Shown in pieces: positions 1 to 6,515 of a DNA stretch of 12,792 nucleotides. Source of the stretch: HGW-17 sp938004375 (GTDB lineage Bacteria > Myxococcota_A > Polyangia > HGW-17); NCBI GenBank assembly GCA_036802685.1, contig DAIRVS010000128.1:1-12792 (forward strand). Direction: 5' to 3'. The notes beneath the pieces were generated by a model. The model was not told the origin of the DNA. It saw only the letters and a list, made by a program, of their open reading frames with translations, and ran no database searches. Numbering within the stretch: the first letter of the stretch is position 1; each line of letters begins with the position of its first letter. A program made the position numbers and the translations under genes.

Positions 1-2684
1 TCGATGTACGCCGGCAGGCTCCAGCGCTGGAACTCGAACTTCTTGTCCACCCGGAAGTCCAACTGGTGGAACAGCGGCAGGCGCTCGCTGTTGAGCGCGC
101 CCTGGATCCCCTGGTAGCGGTTGGAGTCCGAGTCGTAGAGGCCGCCGACGTAGGGGGTCAGCGGGATGCCCGTCGAGAGCCGGAAGCGGAAGCCCGCCTG
201 CCAGCCGTTGCGCCACTGCCCCGAGAAGAGCACGGTGAGGATGTGGGTCTGGTCGAAAGAGAAGACGTGCCAGTCGATGGTGTCGTCCTCCTTGCGCTCC
301 GAGCGCGAGAGCGTGTACGACACCCACCCGAAGCACTTGTTCATGCCCAAAAAGGACGGGCAGAGCGCGTCGCTCTCCTTCTTGAGGAGCAGCTCCAGCC
401 CATAGACCCGCCCGAGGCCCTGGTTGCGCAGGTTCTCGCGGACCTGCTCCCCCTCGAGCATGAGGACGCGATCCGAGGCGGTCACCAGATCGAAGAGGTG
501 CTTGTAGAAGAAGGCGCTCTCGATGGAGAGCGACGGCAGCGGCTTGAGGGTCGTCCCCAGGGTGGTGTGCAGGGATTTGTTCGAGGTGAGCCGCGGATTC
601 CCGAAGAAGTCCTGATAGACCTCCTGGATCTCCATCTCCTGGGAATACAGTCCCACGCCGGCGTTGATGCTGAATTTATCGGGCTTCAAACAATACCGCA
701 CGGTAAGGCGGGGGTCAAACATGGCAATGTCGGTCTCGCCCACGCGCACCAGATCCAGACGCAGGCCGGGGATGAACGTCCAGCGCTTGTCCGGGTGCCA
801 GTTGGCCTCGGCGAAGAACGAGTTGGCGAGGATGATGCCGTCGAACTCGAGGGTCTTGTCGCCGAACGGGTTGCTGACGTCGCCCTCGTCGGAGTCCCGG
901 CGGCCGCCGCCAAAGCGCGTGGCCAGCGAGAAGAGCCCGCGGGCGTAGTTGCCGTCGAAGCCCACCGTGGTGGAGAGCTTCGAGTTGAACTGGTGCAGGT
1001 ATTCCATTCGCCACTCGGCCTGCTGCGTCTCCAGACTCAGGCGGAAGGTCTGGTCGTCGTTGAGGAAAGACAGGTTGAACAGCGCGACGCCGGCCGAGGC
1101 GAAGAGGCGGTCCTCGCCGAAGCGCTTGCGATACTGGGCGGTGAGCTTGTGGGAGATGGTGATGTACGGGGTCTCATCCTTCTCGAGGAACATGATGCGG
1201 TCGTCCGCGCCGAAGGACATGAGTTTGAAGTCGCCGCCGAGGATCGGATAATCGAACATGGCCTGGTAATCGTAGTAGACGGGCGCCAGCTCCATGCCCG
1301 GGACCAGGCGCAGCACCGAATCAATATACGACCGCCGCACTGAGAGGGCGATGCCGCCCTTCCCCACCGGCCCCTCGAGGAGCGCGGCGGTGTCCCACAG
1401 GTCGACATCGAGGTAGCCGTGCCAGCCGTCGGTCTTGGCCTTGCGCACCGAGACATCGATGATGCCGCCCATGGCGCGGCCGTAGCGCGCGCTGAAGTTC
1501 CCGGGGACAAACTCGATCTTCGAGAGCAGGTCCGAGTTGATGACCGAGGTCAGCCCGAAGAAGTGAAACAGTTGCGGAATCTCGAAACCCTCAAAGAAAA
1601 TGCGGGTGTCCCGCGGAGCGGAGCCACGCACGACGATCAGCCCCAGGCCAAAAGGCGCGCGGGCCACGCCGGGCATGTTCTGGATCGAGCGCAGGGCGTC
1701 CCCCTGGGTGCCGGGGATGTTCAGGATCTCGTCGAGCTTCACGGCGTAGCGGGTGACCTCGCGGGCCAGGGCGCGCCCCGTGATGATGGTGATATAGACG
1801 GGGTCGCCGGTGGCTTTGAGGAAATATTCCAGGGCACGCGGGCCGTCGGCCACGGTCACGGTCTTGCGCTGCACGTAGAAGCCGGGGGCCTCGACGATGA
1901 CCTCGTATTCGCCCGGCGGCAGGTTCTTCACGTTGAACGTCCCGTCGTCGGCGCCGAACACGCGCTTCTGGACGCGGCCGACCTCGGGGAGCTCCCGTGT
2001 GGACGAGACCACGACCGTGGAGTCCGTCACGCGGGTGCGCTGGCCGAAGCGCCAGAGGGTGCCCGTGATGCGCCCGGGCCAGTCCTTGCGCGGCGGCACC
2101 GGATCCGGCGTGTACGAATCCGGTGGCGGCTCGTCGGCGGGGGGCTTCCCGTTGGTGTCGGCGGCAGGCGCGCCGGTGGCGGCGTCCTTGAGCTTGAACG
2201 GATACGAGAGCGGCACGGTGACGGCGATGGGCTTCCCGTCGAGCTTCGCCGGGGTGAACTCGAACTGGGTGACGGCGGCCACGGCGGCCTCGTCGAGATC
2301 CGGCGCCACGGAGCGCACCACCTTGACCGCCGTGACCTTGCCGGTGTCGTCGATGTCCACCGAGAGGAAGACGATGCCCTCGCGCTTCTCCTTGCGCGCG
2401 GCCTCGGGGTACGGCGCCGGTACGAACTTCACCAATTTCGGGTACTCGACGCGGGCCCGCACCGCCTGGGCGTCTTCGGCTGGCGGCGGTGGATCCTGGG
2501 CGCGGGCAGGGGCCGGGAAGAAGGGAAGGAATAGAAGAAGAAAAGCCAGACTACGGAAGTGTCTGAAGGCTCTGGAGTGGGTCAGACGGGTCGGACGGGT
2601 CCGACTTGTCCGACTTGTCCGACTTGTCCGACTTGTCAGACTCGTCTGACTGTTCGGACGGCTGGTAGCTTCGGAAGTCTTCAA
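1..2684 (-). CDS. TonB-dependent receptor with N-terminal TonB C-terminal-type domain (3' end outside window)
   Basis: Outer-membrane active transporter, 894 codons visible; the C-terminal strands lie beyond the left edge. In order: Arg/Thr/Ser-rich leader (1-45), hydrophobic signal segment ending in ARAQ (46-63), a TonB C-terminal-type domain (about 80-165, with YPEAARKEKREG and a closing FEFTPAKLDGKP), a carboxypeptidase-regulatory-like fold (about 205-290, NLPPGEYEVIVEAPGF), a plug domain (about 310-415, with NMPGVARAPFG and GNFSARYGRAMGGIIDV), then beta-barrel strands. The start is TTG at 2684: GGAGG lies 7 bases upstream, the codon overlaps the tonB stop as TTGA, and no ATG or GTG occurs in frame before the signal segment. 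The ligand is unknown. Fusion of a TonB-type domain to the receptor is the unusual part. Placement directly after exbB-exbD-tonB suggests it is powered by that system. Confidence 0.9.
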   Translation of the reverse strand, partial: MKTSEATSRPNSQTSLTSRTSRTSRTSRTRPTRLTHSRAFRHFRSLAFLLLFLPFFPAPARAQDPPPPAEDAQAVRARVEYPKLVKFVPAPYPEAARKEKREGIVFLSVDIDDTGKVTAVKVVRSVAPDLDEAAVAAVTQFEFTPAKLDGKPIAVTVPLSYPFKLKDAATGAPAADTNGKPPADEPPPDSYTPDPVPPRKDWPGRITGTLWRFGQRTRVTDSTVVVSSTRELPEVGRVQKRVFGADDGTFNVKNLPPGEYEVIVEAPGFYVQRKTVTVADGPRALEYFLKATGDPVYITIITGRALAREVTRYAVKLDEILNIPGTQGDALRSIQNMPGVARAPFGLGLIVVRGSAPRDTRIFFEGFEIPQLFHFFGLTSVINSDLLSKIEFVPGNFSARYGRAMGGIIDVSVRKAKTDGWHGYLDVDLWDTAALLEGPVGKGGIALSVRRSYIDSVLRLVPGMELAPVYYDYQAMFDYPILGGDFKLMSFGADDRIMFLEKDETPYITISHKLTAQYRKRFGEDRLFASAGVALFNLSFLNDDQTFRLSLETQQAEWRMEYLHQFNSKLSTTVGFDGNYARGLFSLATRFGGGRRDSDEGDVSNPFGDKTLEFDGIILANSFFAEANWHPDKRWTFIPGLRLDLVRVGETDIAMFDPRLTVRYCLKPDKFSINAGVGLYSQEMEIQEVYQDFFGNPRLTSNKSLHTTLGTTLKPLPSLSIESAFFYKHLFDLVTASDRVLMLEGEQVRENLRNQGLGRVYGLELLLKKESDALCPSFLGMNKCFGWVSYTLSRSERKEDDTIDWHVFSFDQTHILTVLFSGQWRNGWQAGFRFRLSTGIPLTPYVGGLYDSDSNRYQGIQGALNSERLPLFHQLDFRVDKKFEFQRWSLPAYI
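2581..2661. repeat. Tandem 9-bp repeat, 8-9 copies, inside the receptor leader
   Basis: On the plus strand the unit GTCCGACTT occurs four times perfectly (2599-2634). It is flanked by degenerate copies: GTCAGACGG, GTCGGACGG before it, and GTCAGACTC, GTCTGACTG, TTCGGACGG after it. The unit length is a multiple of three, so copy changes keep the frame. On the minus strand it codes for Arg-Thr-Ser repeats at the receptor N-terminus. GTCGGAC and GTCCGAC are reverse complements, so neighbouring units can pair, for example 2590-2596 with 2599-2605. It looks like a slippage-prone minisatellite. Confidence 0.9.
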
Positions 2685-3403
2685 TCTTCATCCTCCAGAC
2701 GGAACACGTAACGGTAGACCAGCGTGTAGCGCATCGGGTTGCCGTCGCTGCCCATGGCGGGAGCGAAGCGCGCCTTCTTCAGCGCCTCGACCGCCAGTTC
2801 GTCGAGCTTGGGCTCCACGCTTTTTTTCACCTCGGCGCCCGAGACGCGGCCGTCGGCTTCCACGGTGACCAGGATCTGGATCTCGCCCTGGATCCCGCGG
2901 CGGCGCGCCTCTTCCGGATACGGCATGCGCGGCACCGACAGCACGCGGGGCATGGTCTTCACCACCACCGGGGGCGGCGGCGGGGCCATGGGCGGCGGGA
3001 CCATGGGCGGCGGCGGCGGGGCGCCCATGTCGCCCACGTTGCCGATGACCGTCTCCCCCGAGGGCACCACGATGCCGTCCCCGCCGAAACTGTTCGGATC
3101 CAGGCCCACCGTGAGATCCACGTGGGTCGTCTCGTTGGCGGGCTGGGAGCTCTGGGCGGCCATGGGCGCGCTGGAGCGGTTCGGCTGCGGCTTGGGCTGC
3201 GGCTTGGGCTCGGGCTTCTTCTCTTCAGGCTTCTTCTCCTCGACAGGCTCGAACTTGACGATCTTCGGCTTCTTCTCCTCCTTGGCGAGGATGTCGTCGT
3301 CGTCCTCGTCGTGGCTGTCCGGTTCGATGAACTGGAGCACGATCAGCAGCACGACGTGGGCCGCCACGGAGAGGATGAGTGTGATGTTCAGCCGATTGAA
3401 CAT
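2681..3403 (-). CDS. tonB: Energy transducer TonB
   Basis: Inner-membrane-anchored periplasmic protein that carries proton-motive force from ExbB-ExbD to outer-membrane receptors. It is 240 residues, close to the usual TonB length. Residues 7-26 form one N-terminal membrane segment holding the S12-x3-H16 pattern that is conserved in TonB and needed for coupling to ExbB/ExbD. An acidic then Lys/Pro-rich spacer (28-74, KPEPKPQPKPQP) and a second Pro-rich stretch (129-145) would span the periplasm. Residues 160-236 form the TonB C-terminal domain (YPEEARRRGIQG, then VEALKKARFAPA). The ATG lies 10 bases after the exbD stop with only a weak ribosome-binding site, so translation is probably coupled to exbD. 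Its stop TGA overlaps the TTG start of the receptor. Confidence 0.95.
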   Translation of the reverse strand: MFNRLNITLILSVAAHVVLLIVLQFIEPDSHDEDDDDILAKEEKKPKIVKFEPVEEKKPEEKKPEPKPQPKPQPNRSSAPMAAQSSQPANETTHVDLTVGLDPNSFGGDGIVVPSGETVIGNVGDMGAPPPPPMVPPPMAPPPPPVVVKTMPRVLSVPRMPYPEEARRRGIQGEIQILVTVEADGRVSGAEVKKSVEPKLDELAVEALKKARFAPAMGSDGNPMRYTLVYRYVFRLEDED

Positions 3404-3413
3404 GGCAATCCGA

Positions 3414-3872
3414 TCACGGCGAGGGGACCTTCTCGACGCGCTTGATGTTGAAGGCGAACTCGGTCACGCCCATGTCCTTCACGATGTCCACGATGTGGAT
3501 CACGCTGCCGTGGGCCACCTCCTCGTCAGCGGCGATGATGGCCTGGATCTTGGGCTTCTGCGGATCCTCGGCCTTGGCCCGCGCCTCGGCGACGAGCCCC
3601 TTGAGTTGGTCGCGGAGCTCGGCGTGGGTGACCGGCTTGCCGTTGAGCAGGATCGTGCCGGTCTTCTGCACCATCACGGACACGGTGGTGGGCGGCACTG
3701 CCTCGGCGTTGGCCATCTTGGGCAGCTTGACCTTCACCGCCTGGTTCATGATGATGGGCGTCACGATCATGAACACGAGCAGCAGGGACAGCGCCGTGTC
3801 CACCAGCGGGGTCACGTTGATGCCGGTGACGGTCCCGTCGTCCTCGCCGTCGTTGTCGTTCTGCCATCTCAT
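3414..3872 (-). CDS. exbD: Biopolymer transport protein ExbD
   Basis: Stator subunit of the TonB energising motor, 152 residues, one N-terminal membrane segment (about 22-42) and a periplasmic domain. The motif INVTPLVDTAL places the proton-carrying Asp at position 25, the same position as in E. coli ExbD. The periplasmic part shows the usual pattern with IIAADEEVAHGSVIHIVDIVKD (about 112-133). The start overlaps the exbB stop as ATGA, and GGGAAG lies 5 bases upstream of the ATG. TolR is the close alternative. The adjacent TonB with a Pro-rich spacer and the absence of pal, tolB and tolA here favour ExbD. Confidence 0.94.
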   Translation of the reverse strand: MRWQNDNDGEDDGTVTGINVTPLVDTALSLLLVFMIVTPIIMNQAVKVKLPKMANAEAVPPTTVSVMVQKTGTILLNGKPVTHAELRDQLKGLVAEARAKAEDPQKPKIQAIIAADEEVAHGSVIHIVDIVKDMGVTEFAFNIKRVEKVPSP

Positions 3873-4558
3873 GGCGTCTTCCCCTTCTTCTCATCCGCGG
3901 CAGCCTCCTGCGGCACCGGAATCGCGACGAAATCGTTGCGACGAGCGTGGGTCAGCAGGATGCGCGAGAGCTCCTCGGTGCGCGTCAGGATCCCCTTGAT
4001 CGTGCGGCGGAAGGTGTTGTTGGCCATGACCGCCGGGATCGCGACGATGAGGCCCAGCGCGGTGGTCACCAGGGCCTCGGTGACGCCGAACATGACAGAT
4101 TTCATATCCGGGGTGGCGGTGAAGCCAAGCTCGTAGAAGGACTTGATCAGACCGGTGACCGTGCCGAACAGCCCCAGGAAAGGCGCGTTGTTGCTGACGG
4201 TGCCCAGGAACGTCAGGAAGCGCTCGAGGGCCAGCTTCTCGCGGACCATCACGCCCAACATGGCCTCCTCGGCGGCGCCGGGGCCGTAGGGCACCTGCCG
4301 CAGGCCGGCGGCGAGCACGGCCGGCGCGGTCCCGCGCAACTGGGTCATCTCCTCGGCCCCCTTCACGTAGTCGCGCGACGCCAGGGCCTTCTCGAGACGG
4401 TCGAGCACGGCCTCATGGCGCACGCGGGCCAGGCGGATGAAGTACACGGCGCGCTCGATCATGACGGCCACGCTGAACATGGACATCAGGACGAGGACCC
4501 AGATGACCCAGGACATGTCGACCAGGGCCAGCTTCTCGAAGGCTTGATTCAGATTCAT
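3869..4558 (-). CDS. exbB: MotA/TolQ/ExbB proton channel family protein, ExbB
   Basis: Proton-channel subunit of the TonB motor, 229 residues with three membrane segments (about 16-40, 116-140 and 160-183), the family topology. The second segment has GLFGTVTGLI (129-138). The third has E161 and T166 in TEALVTTALGLIVAIPA, which match the pore residues E176 and T181 of E. coli ExbB. An AG-rich stretch (AAGGGAAGAGAG) sits just upstream of the ATG as ribosome-binding site. First motor gene of the set; exbD overlaps its stop by 4 bases. A 60-base gap with a small hairpin separates it from the secreted-protein gene upstream. Confidence 0.95.
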   Translation of the reverse strand: MNLNQAFEKLALVDMSWVIWVLVLMSMFSVAVMIERAVYFIRLARVRHEAVLDRLEKALASRDYVKGAEEMTQLRGTAPAVLAAGLRQVPYGPGAAEEAMLGVMVREKLALERFLTFLGTVSNNAPFLGLFGTVTGLIKSFYELGFTATPDMKSVMFGVTEALVTTALGLIVAIPAVMANNTFRRTIKGILTRTEELSRILLTHARRNDFVAIPVPQEAAADEKKGKTP

Positions 4559-4595
4559 GAGACTCTCTTCCCTTCATCTTTTGACTGGAGGTTCG

Positions 4596-4611
4596 CGGGG
4601 CAGACGCCCCG
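4596..4611. other. Small GC hairpin between secreted-protein gene and exbB
   Basis: CGGGGC and GCCCCG (6 bp) flank an AGAC loop in the 60-base gap between the two minus-strand genes. No T-run follows on the minus strand, so it does not look like a full intrinsic terminator. It may act as an RNA-stabilising or attenuating hairpin between an abundant secreted protein and the motor genes. Confidence 0.35.
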
Positions 4612-4618
4612 GAATCCA

Positions 4619-5563
4619 CTAGCGGCCGAAGAGCTCGTCCTCTTCGGCGATCACGCGGTCACAGTCGTAGTCGGGGGTGATGCGCACGCCCATGTAGTCG
4701 CCGGGCTTGTCGGGGACCTGGCCCAGCACGGGGTTCACGTTGCGGGCCACGTCGCGCTCGTCGTTGTTGCACACGCGCATGACCGTCTGGCCCATGGGAA
4801 TGATGCTGCAGCCGACCACCAGTTGCTCCAGGCCCCAGTTCGCCTGGCCCAGGATCAGGTCGTCGTTGGCCACGATGGCGTCGGTGCCCGTCCAGGACCG
4901 GATGACCATGTACGCTTCCTTCACGTCGATGCCCGGCAGGTTCTTCGCCAGCAGCGTCACGCCAGGCATGCCATCGTCGTCCATGTCGTAGATGCAGGCC
5001 GTCTGCCGCGGGTTCGCGCCGCCGTCGGGGCACGTCTGGGTGGCCACGTCCACTGGCAACTGGTCGGCGAACTCGTCCGAGAGGCGCGTGCCGAACAGCG
5101 TGATCGCCGGGTCGAAGCCGAGCCGCGAGCAGGTGGTGGTGCCCTCCTTGTGCATGGCCACGTCCACTGCGCCCAGGTTGTCGAAGAAGCCGTCGAGGAA
5201 CTGGAAGCTCGTGGGTTCGGGCTGGCCGGGCACCTGCACCGCGGGGATCTCGAGGCGGCACAACTGCACCCGCACCGACAGGTTGGGCACGTCGTACTCG
5301 GCGATGAAGAGCAGCTCGGAGATCGCGTCGGTCTCGACCAGGCCGGCGGCGTTGATGTGCACGTATTGGATGACCTTGCCCGCGAAGCGCCCAGGGCCGC
5401 CGTTGTGATCGCTCACGTCATACGGGAGCCCGCACGTGAGACCGCCGTCGGGCTGGTTGTTCGCGCTGGATTGGCAATGATTTCCGTCGGTTTCCTTCTC
5501 GGGCTCGCACATGTACGTCGCCATGGCGAGGGAGATGGCGAAACAGGCCTTCGCTCCGAACAT
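4619..5563 (-). CDS. Secreted Cys-rich protein of unknown function
   Basis: I do not recognise the family. 314 residues from the chosen ATG at 5563, which has a strong GGGAGG 6-7 bases upstream. A longer in-frame version starting at 5593 adds ten residues without such a site. A hydrophobic N-terminus (FGAKACFAISLAMATYM, residues 2-18) followed by Cys19 suggests export; the ATYMC box is poor for a lipoprotein, so lipidation is only possible. Eleven Cys are spread along the protein (7, 19, 30, 44, 102, 145, 178, 190, 252, 265, 301), suggesting disulfides in the periplasm or outside. Residues 193-201 (DMDDDGMPG) resemble an Asp-rich calcium loop. It is the first gene of the exbB-exbD-tonB-receptor unit, so a role linked to uptake is possible, but this rests on position only. 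It ends with TAG. Confidence 0.75.
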   Translation of the reverse strand: MFGAKACFAISLAMATYMCEPEKETDGNHCQSSANNQPDGGLTCGLPYDVSDHNGGPGRFAGKVIQYVHINAAGLVETDAISELLFIAEYDVPNLSVRVQLCRLEIPAVQVPGQPEPTSFQFLDGFFDNLGAVDVAMHKEGTTTCSRLGFDPAITLFGTRLSDEFADQLPVDVATQTCPDGGANPRQTACIYDMDDDGMPGVTLLAKNLPGIDVKEAYMVIRSWTGTDAIVANDDLILGQANWGLEQLVVGCSIIPMGQTVMRVCNNDERDVARNVNPVLGQVPDKPGDYMGVRITPDYDCDRVIAEEDELFGR

Positions 5564-5588
5564 GCGACACCTCCCGTTCGGACCCGCC

Positions 5589-5615
5589 TTCATAGCATAC
5601 TTTGGACGCAGGCAA
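5589..5615 (-). promoter_or_regulatory. Candidate promoter for the secreted protein-exbBD-tonB-receptor unit
   Basis: Minus strand: TTGCCT (5615-5610) and TATGAA (5594-5589), 15 bases apart, each matching 4 of 6 consensus bases. The expected transcript start is near 5582, which leaves the GGGAGG site and the ATG at 5563 in the leader but excludes the upstream ATG at 5593. The spacing is shorter than ideal, so this is tentative. Confidence 0.25.
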
Positions 5616-5661
5616 CAGCTGCTATTTTTGTCTTCGCGGGACGATGCCCGGACGTTTCAGC

Positions 5662-5689
5662 TTGCAAAACTCGGAAAAATCGGTATTCA
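5662..5689 (+). promoter_or_regulatory. Candidate promoter for tRNA-Lys
   Basis: TTGCAA (5662-5667) and TATTCA (5684-5689) are 16 bases apart. The predicted start near 5696 would give a tRNA leader of about six bases. The -10 match is only 3 of 6, but the position fits a tRNA promoter. Confidence 0.3.
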
Positions 5690-5701
5690 GGACGCCGGTC
5701 C

Positions 5702-5777
5702 GGGTTGGTAGCTCAGTAGGTAGAGCAACGGACTTTTAATCCGTAGGCCGACGGTTCGAACCCGTCCCAACTCACCA
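5702..5777 (+). tRNA. trnK: tRNA-Lys (anticodon UUU)
   Basis: A full 76-base cloverleaf can be drawn. Acceptor GGGTTGG pairs with CCAACTC (one G-U). The D stem is GCTC/GAGC. The anticodon stem ACGGA/TCCGT encloses loop CTTTTAA with TTT at 5735-5737. The T stem GACGG/CCGTC encloses TTCGAAC. The discriminator is A, as usual for tRNA-Lys, and the CCA end is encoded (5775-5777). The final A is also the first base of the ATG of the next gene, so the tRNA and mRNA share one base on the same strand. Confidence 0.97.
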
Positions 5778-6493
5778 TGTTCCGGCACCTCGTCATCCTG
5801 GCGGTCGCGTCCCTCGCGGGGGTCGCGGCGCGCCCCGGGTCCGCGTGCGCACAGCGCCTCCCCGACGCCTTGGGCGCCGAGGTGGGCGCAGGCGGCCTGC
5901 CCGCGGTCGCGTTGTGGCCCGCCCTGCCCGCCGCCCACGGCTTCACCACCGCCGGCGTCGGCGTGCGGGCCCGCTGGAACGGGATCGCCGCCGATTGGGT
6001 CCTGCGCCTGGCTTTTGTCGACGTCGCGCTCGAGGACGGCAACTACCTGGGCCGCGGGCACGGCTGGGAGGACACCCAGTACGCCTGGTTCGAGCCGGCG
6101 CGGTCGGTCTACCTGCAACTGAACCGCGAGCGCGCGTTCGCCCGTACCGCCGGCTGGACCTGGGTCTGGAGCGTGGGCGGCGGGCTCGGCTGGCTCGACG
6201 GCGCCATGCTGCTGCAGAACGCCCAGGGTTGCGACGGTTCCAACTGGCGCCGCCCAGACACCGATCCCACCTGGGGCGGCTGCTACCACGATCCCGACCC
6301 CTACCCCGCCGAGACGGTGGACTTCCCGCCGGTCATGGCCTTCCTGCACGGCGCCATCGGCGCCTGGCGCCGGGTCGGCCCCTCCACCGTGCGTGCCGCG
6401 GCCGGCCTGTTCGTTCCGGGCTTCGTCGGATTTATCCTAGCTGTGGAATGGGACTTTCCCCGGGCGCCTCGAAGTGCTATAACCAAACCTTAG
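5777..6493 (+). CDS. Predicted secreted outer-membrane beta-barrel-like protein
   Basis: I do not recognise the family. 238 residues with a clear signal peptide (MFRHLVILAVASL, cleavage near ACAQ, about residue 26), then alternating, Gly- and aromatic-rich segments such as TAGVGVRARWNGIA, WVWSVGGGLGWLD and GFVGFILAVEWDF that look like beta strands of a small barrel. Two Cys (in QGCDGSN and GGCYHD, about 30 residues apart) could form a loop disulfide. The ATG is the only plausible start because the signal peptide begins there, yet it uses the last A of the tRNA CCA and has no ribosome-binding site, only the tRNA T arm, upstream. The aromatic end EWDF that would normally close a barrel is followed by 11 extra residues (PRAPRSAITKP). 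It lies 22 bases before the diguanylate cyclase gene. Confidence 0.75.
   Translation: MFRHLVILAVASLAGVAARPGSACAQRLPDALGAEVGAGGLPAVALWPALPAAHGFTTAGVGVRARWNGIAADWVLRLAFVDVALEDGNYLGRGHGWEDTQYAWFEPARSVYLQLNRERAFARTAGWTWVWSVGGGLGWLDGAMLLQNAQGCDGSNWRRPDTDPTWGGCYHDPDPYPAETVDFPPVMAFLHGAIGAWRRVGPSTVRAAAGLFVPGFVGFILAVEWDFPRAPRSAITKP
6475..6483 (+). promoter_or_regulatory. Candidate extended -10 promoter for the diguanylate cyclase
   Basis: TGCTATAAC reads as an extended -10 (TG, one base, TATAAC, 5 of 6 matches). No good -35 lies upstream (TTTCCC at 6455-6460), as is tolerated in extended -10 promoters. The start would be near 6490, giving a leader of about 26 bases that contains the ribosome-binding site. 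It lies within the last codons of the barrel-like gene. Confidence 0.4.
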
Positions 6494-6515
6494 ACGTCGA
6501 CGAATCGAGGTCGCC

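Noticed and set aside
2581..2661. CRISPR-like array
   Set aside because: The units are 9 bp with no spacers; it is a simple tandem repeat.
2551..2691. 46-residue acidic ORF (MKIEDF... followed by Ser-Asp-Lys repeats) reading the 9-bp array in another frame
   Set aside because: Its ATG directly abuts the GGAGG with no spacing, and the ORF is mostly the repeat itself. The TTG seven bases further on suits the site better and leads to the receptor. Translation cannot be fully excluded.
5564..5593. Upstream ATG at 5593 for the secreted Cys-rich protein
   Set aside because: No ribosome-binding site and it would lie within the candidate -10 element; the ATG at 5563 has GGGAGG at proper spacing and places the signal segment at the N-terminus.
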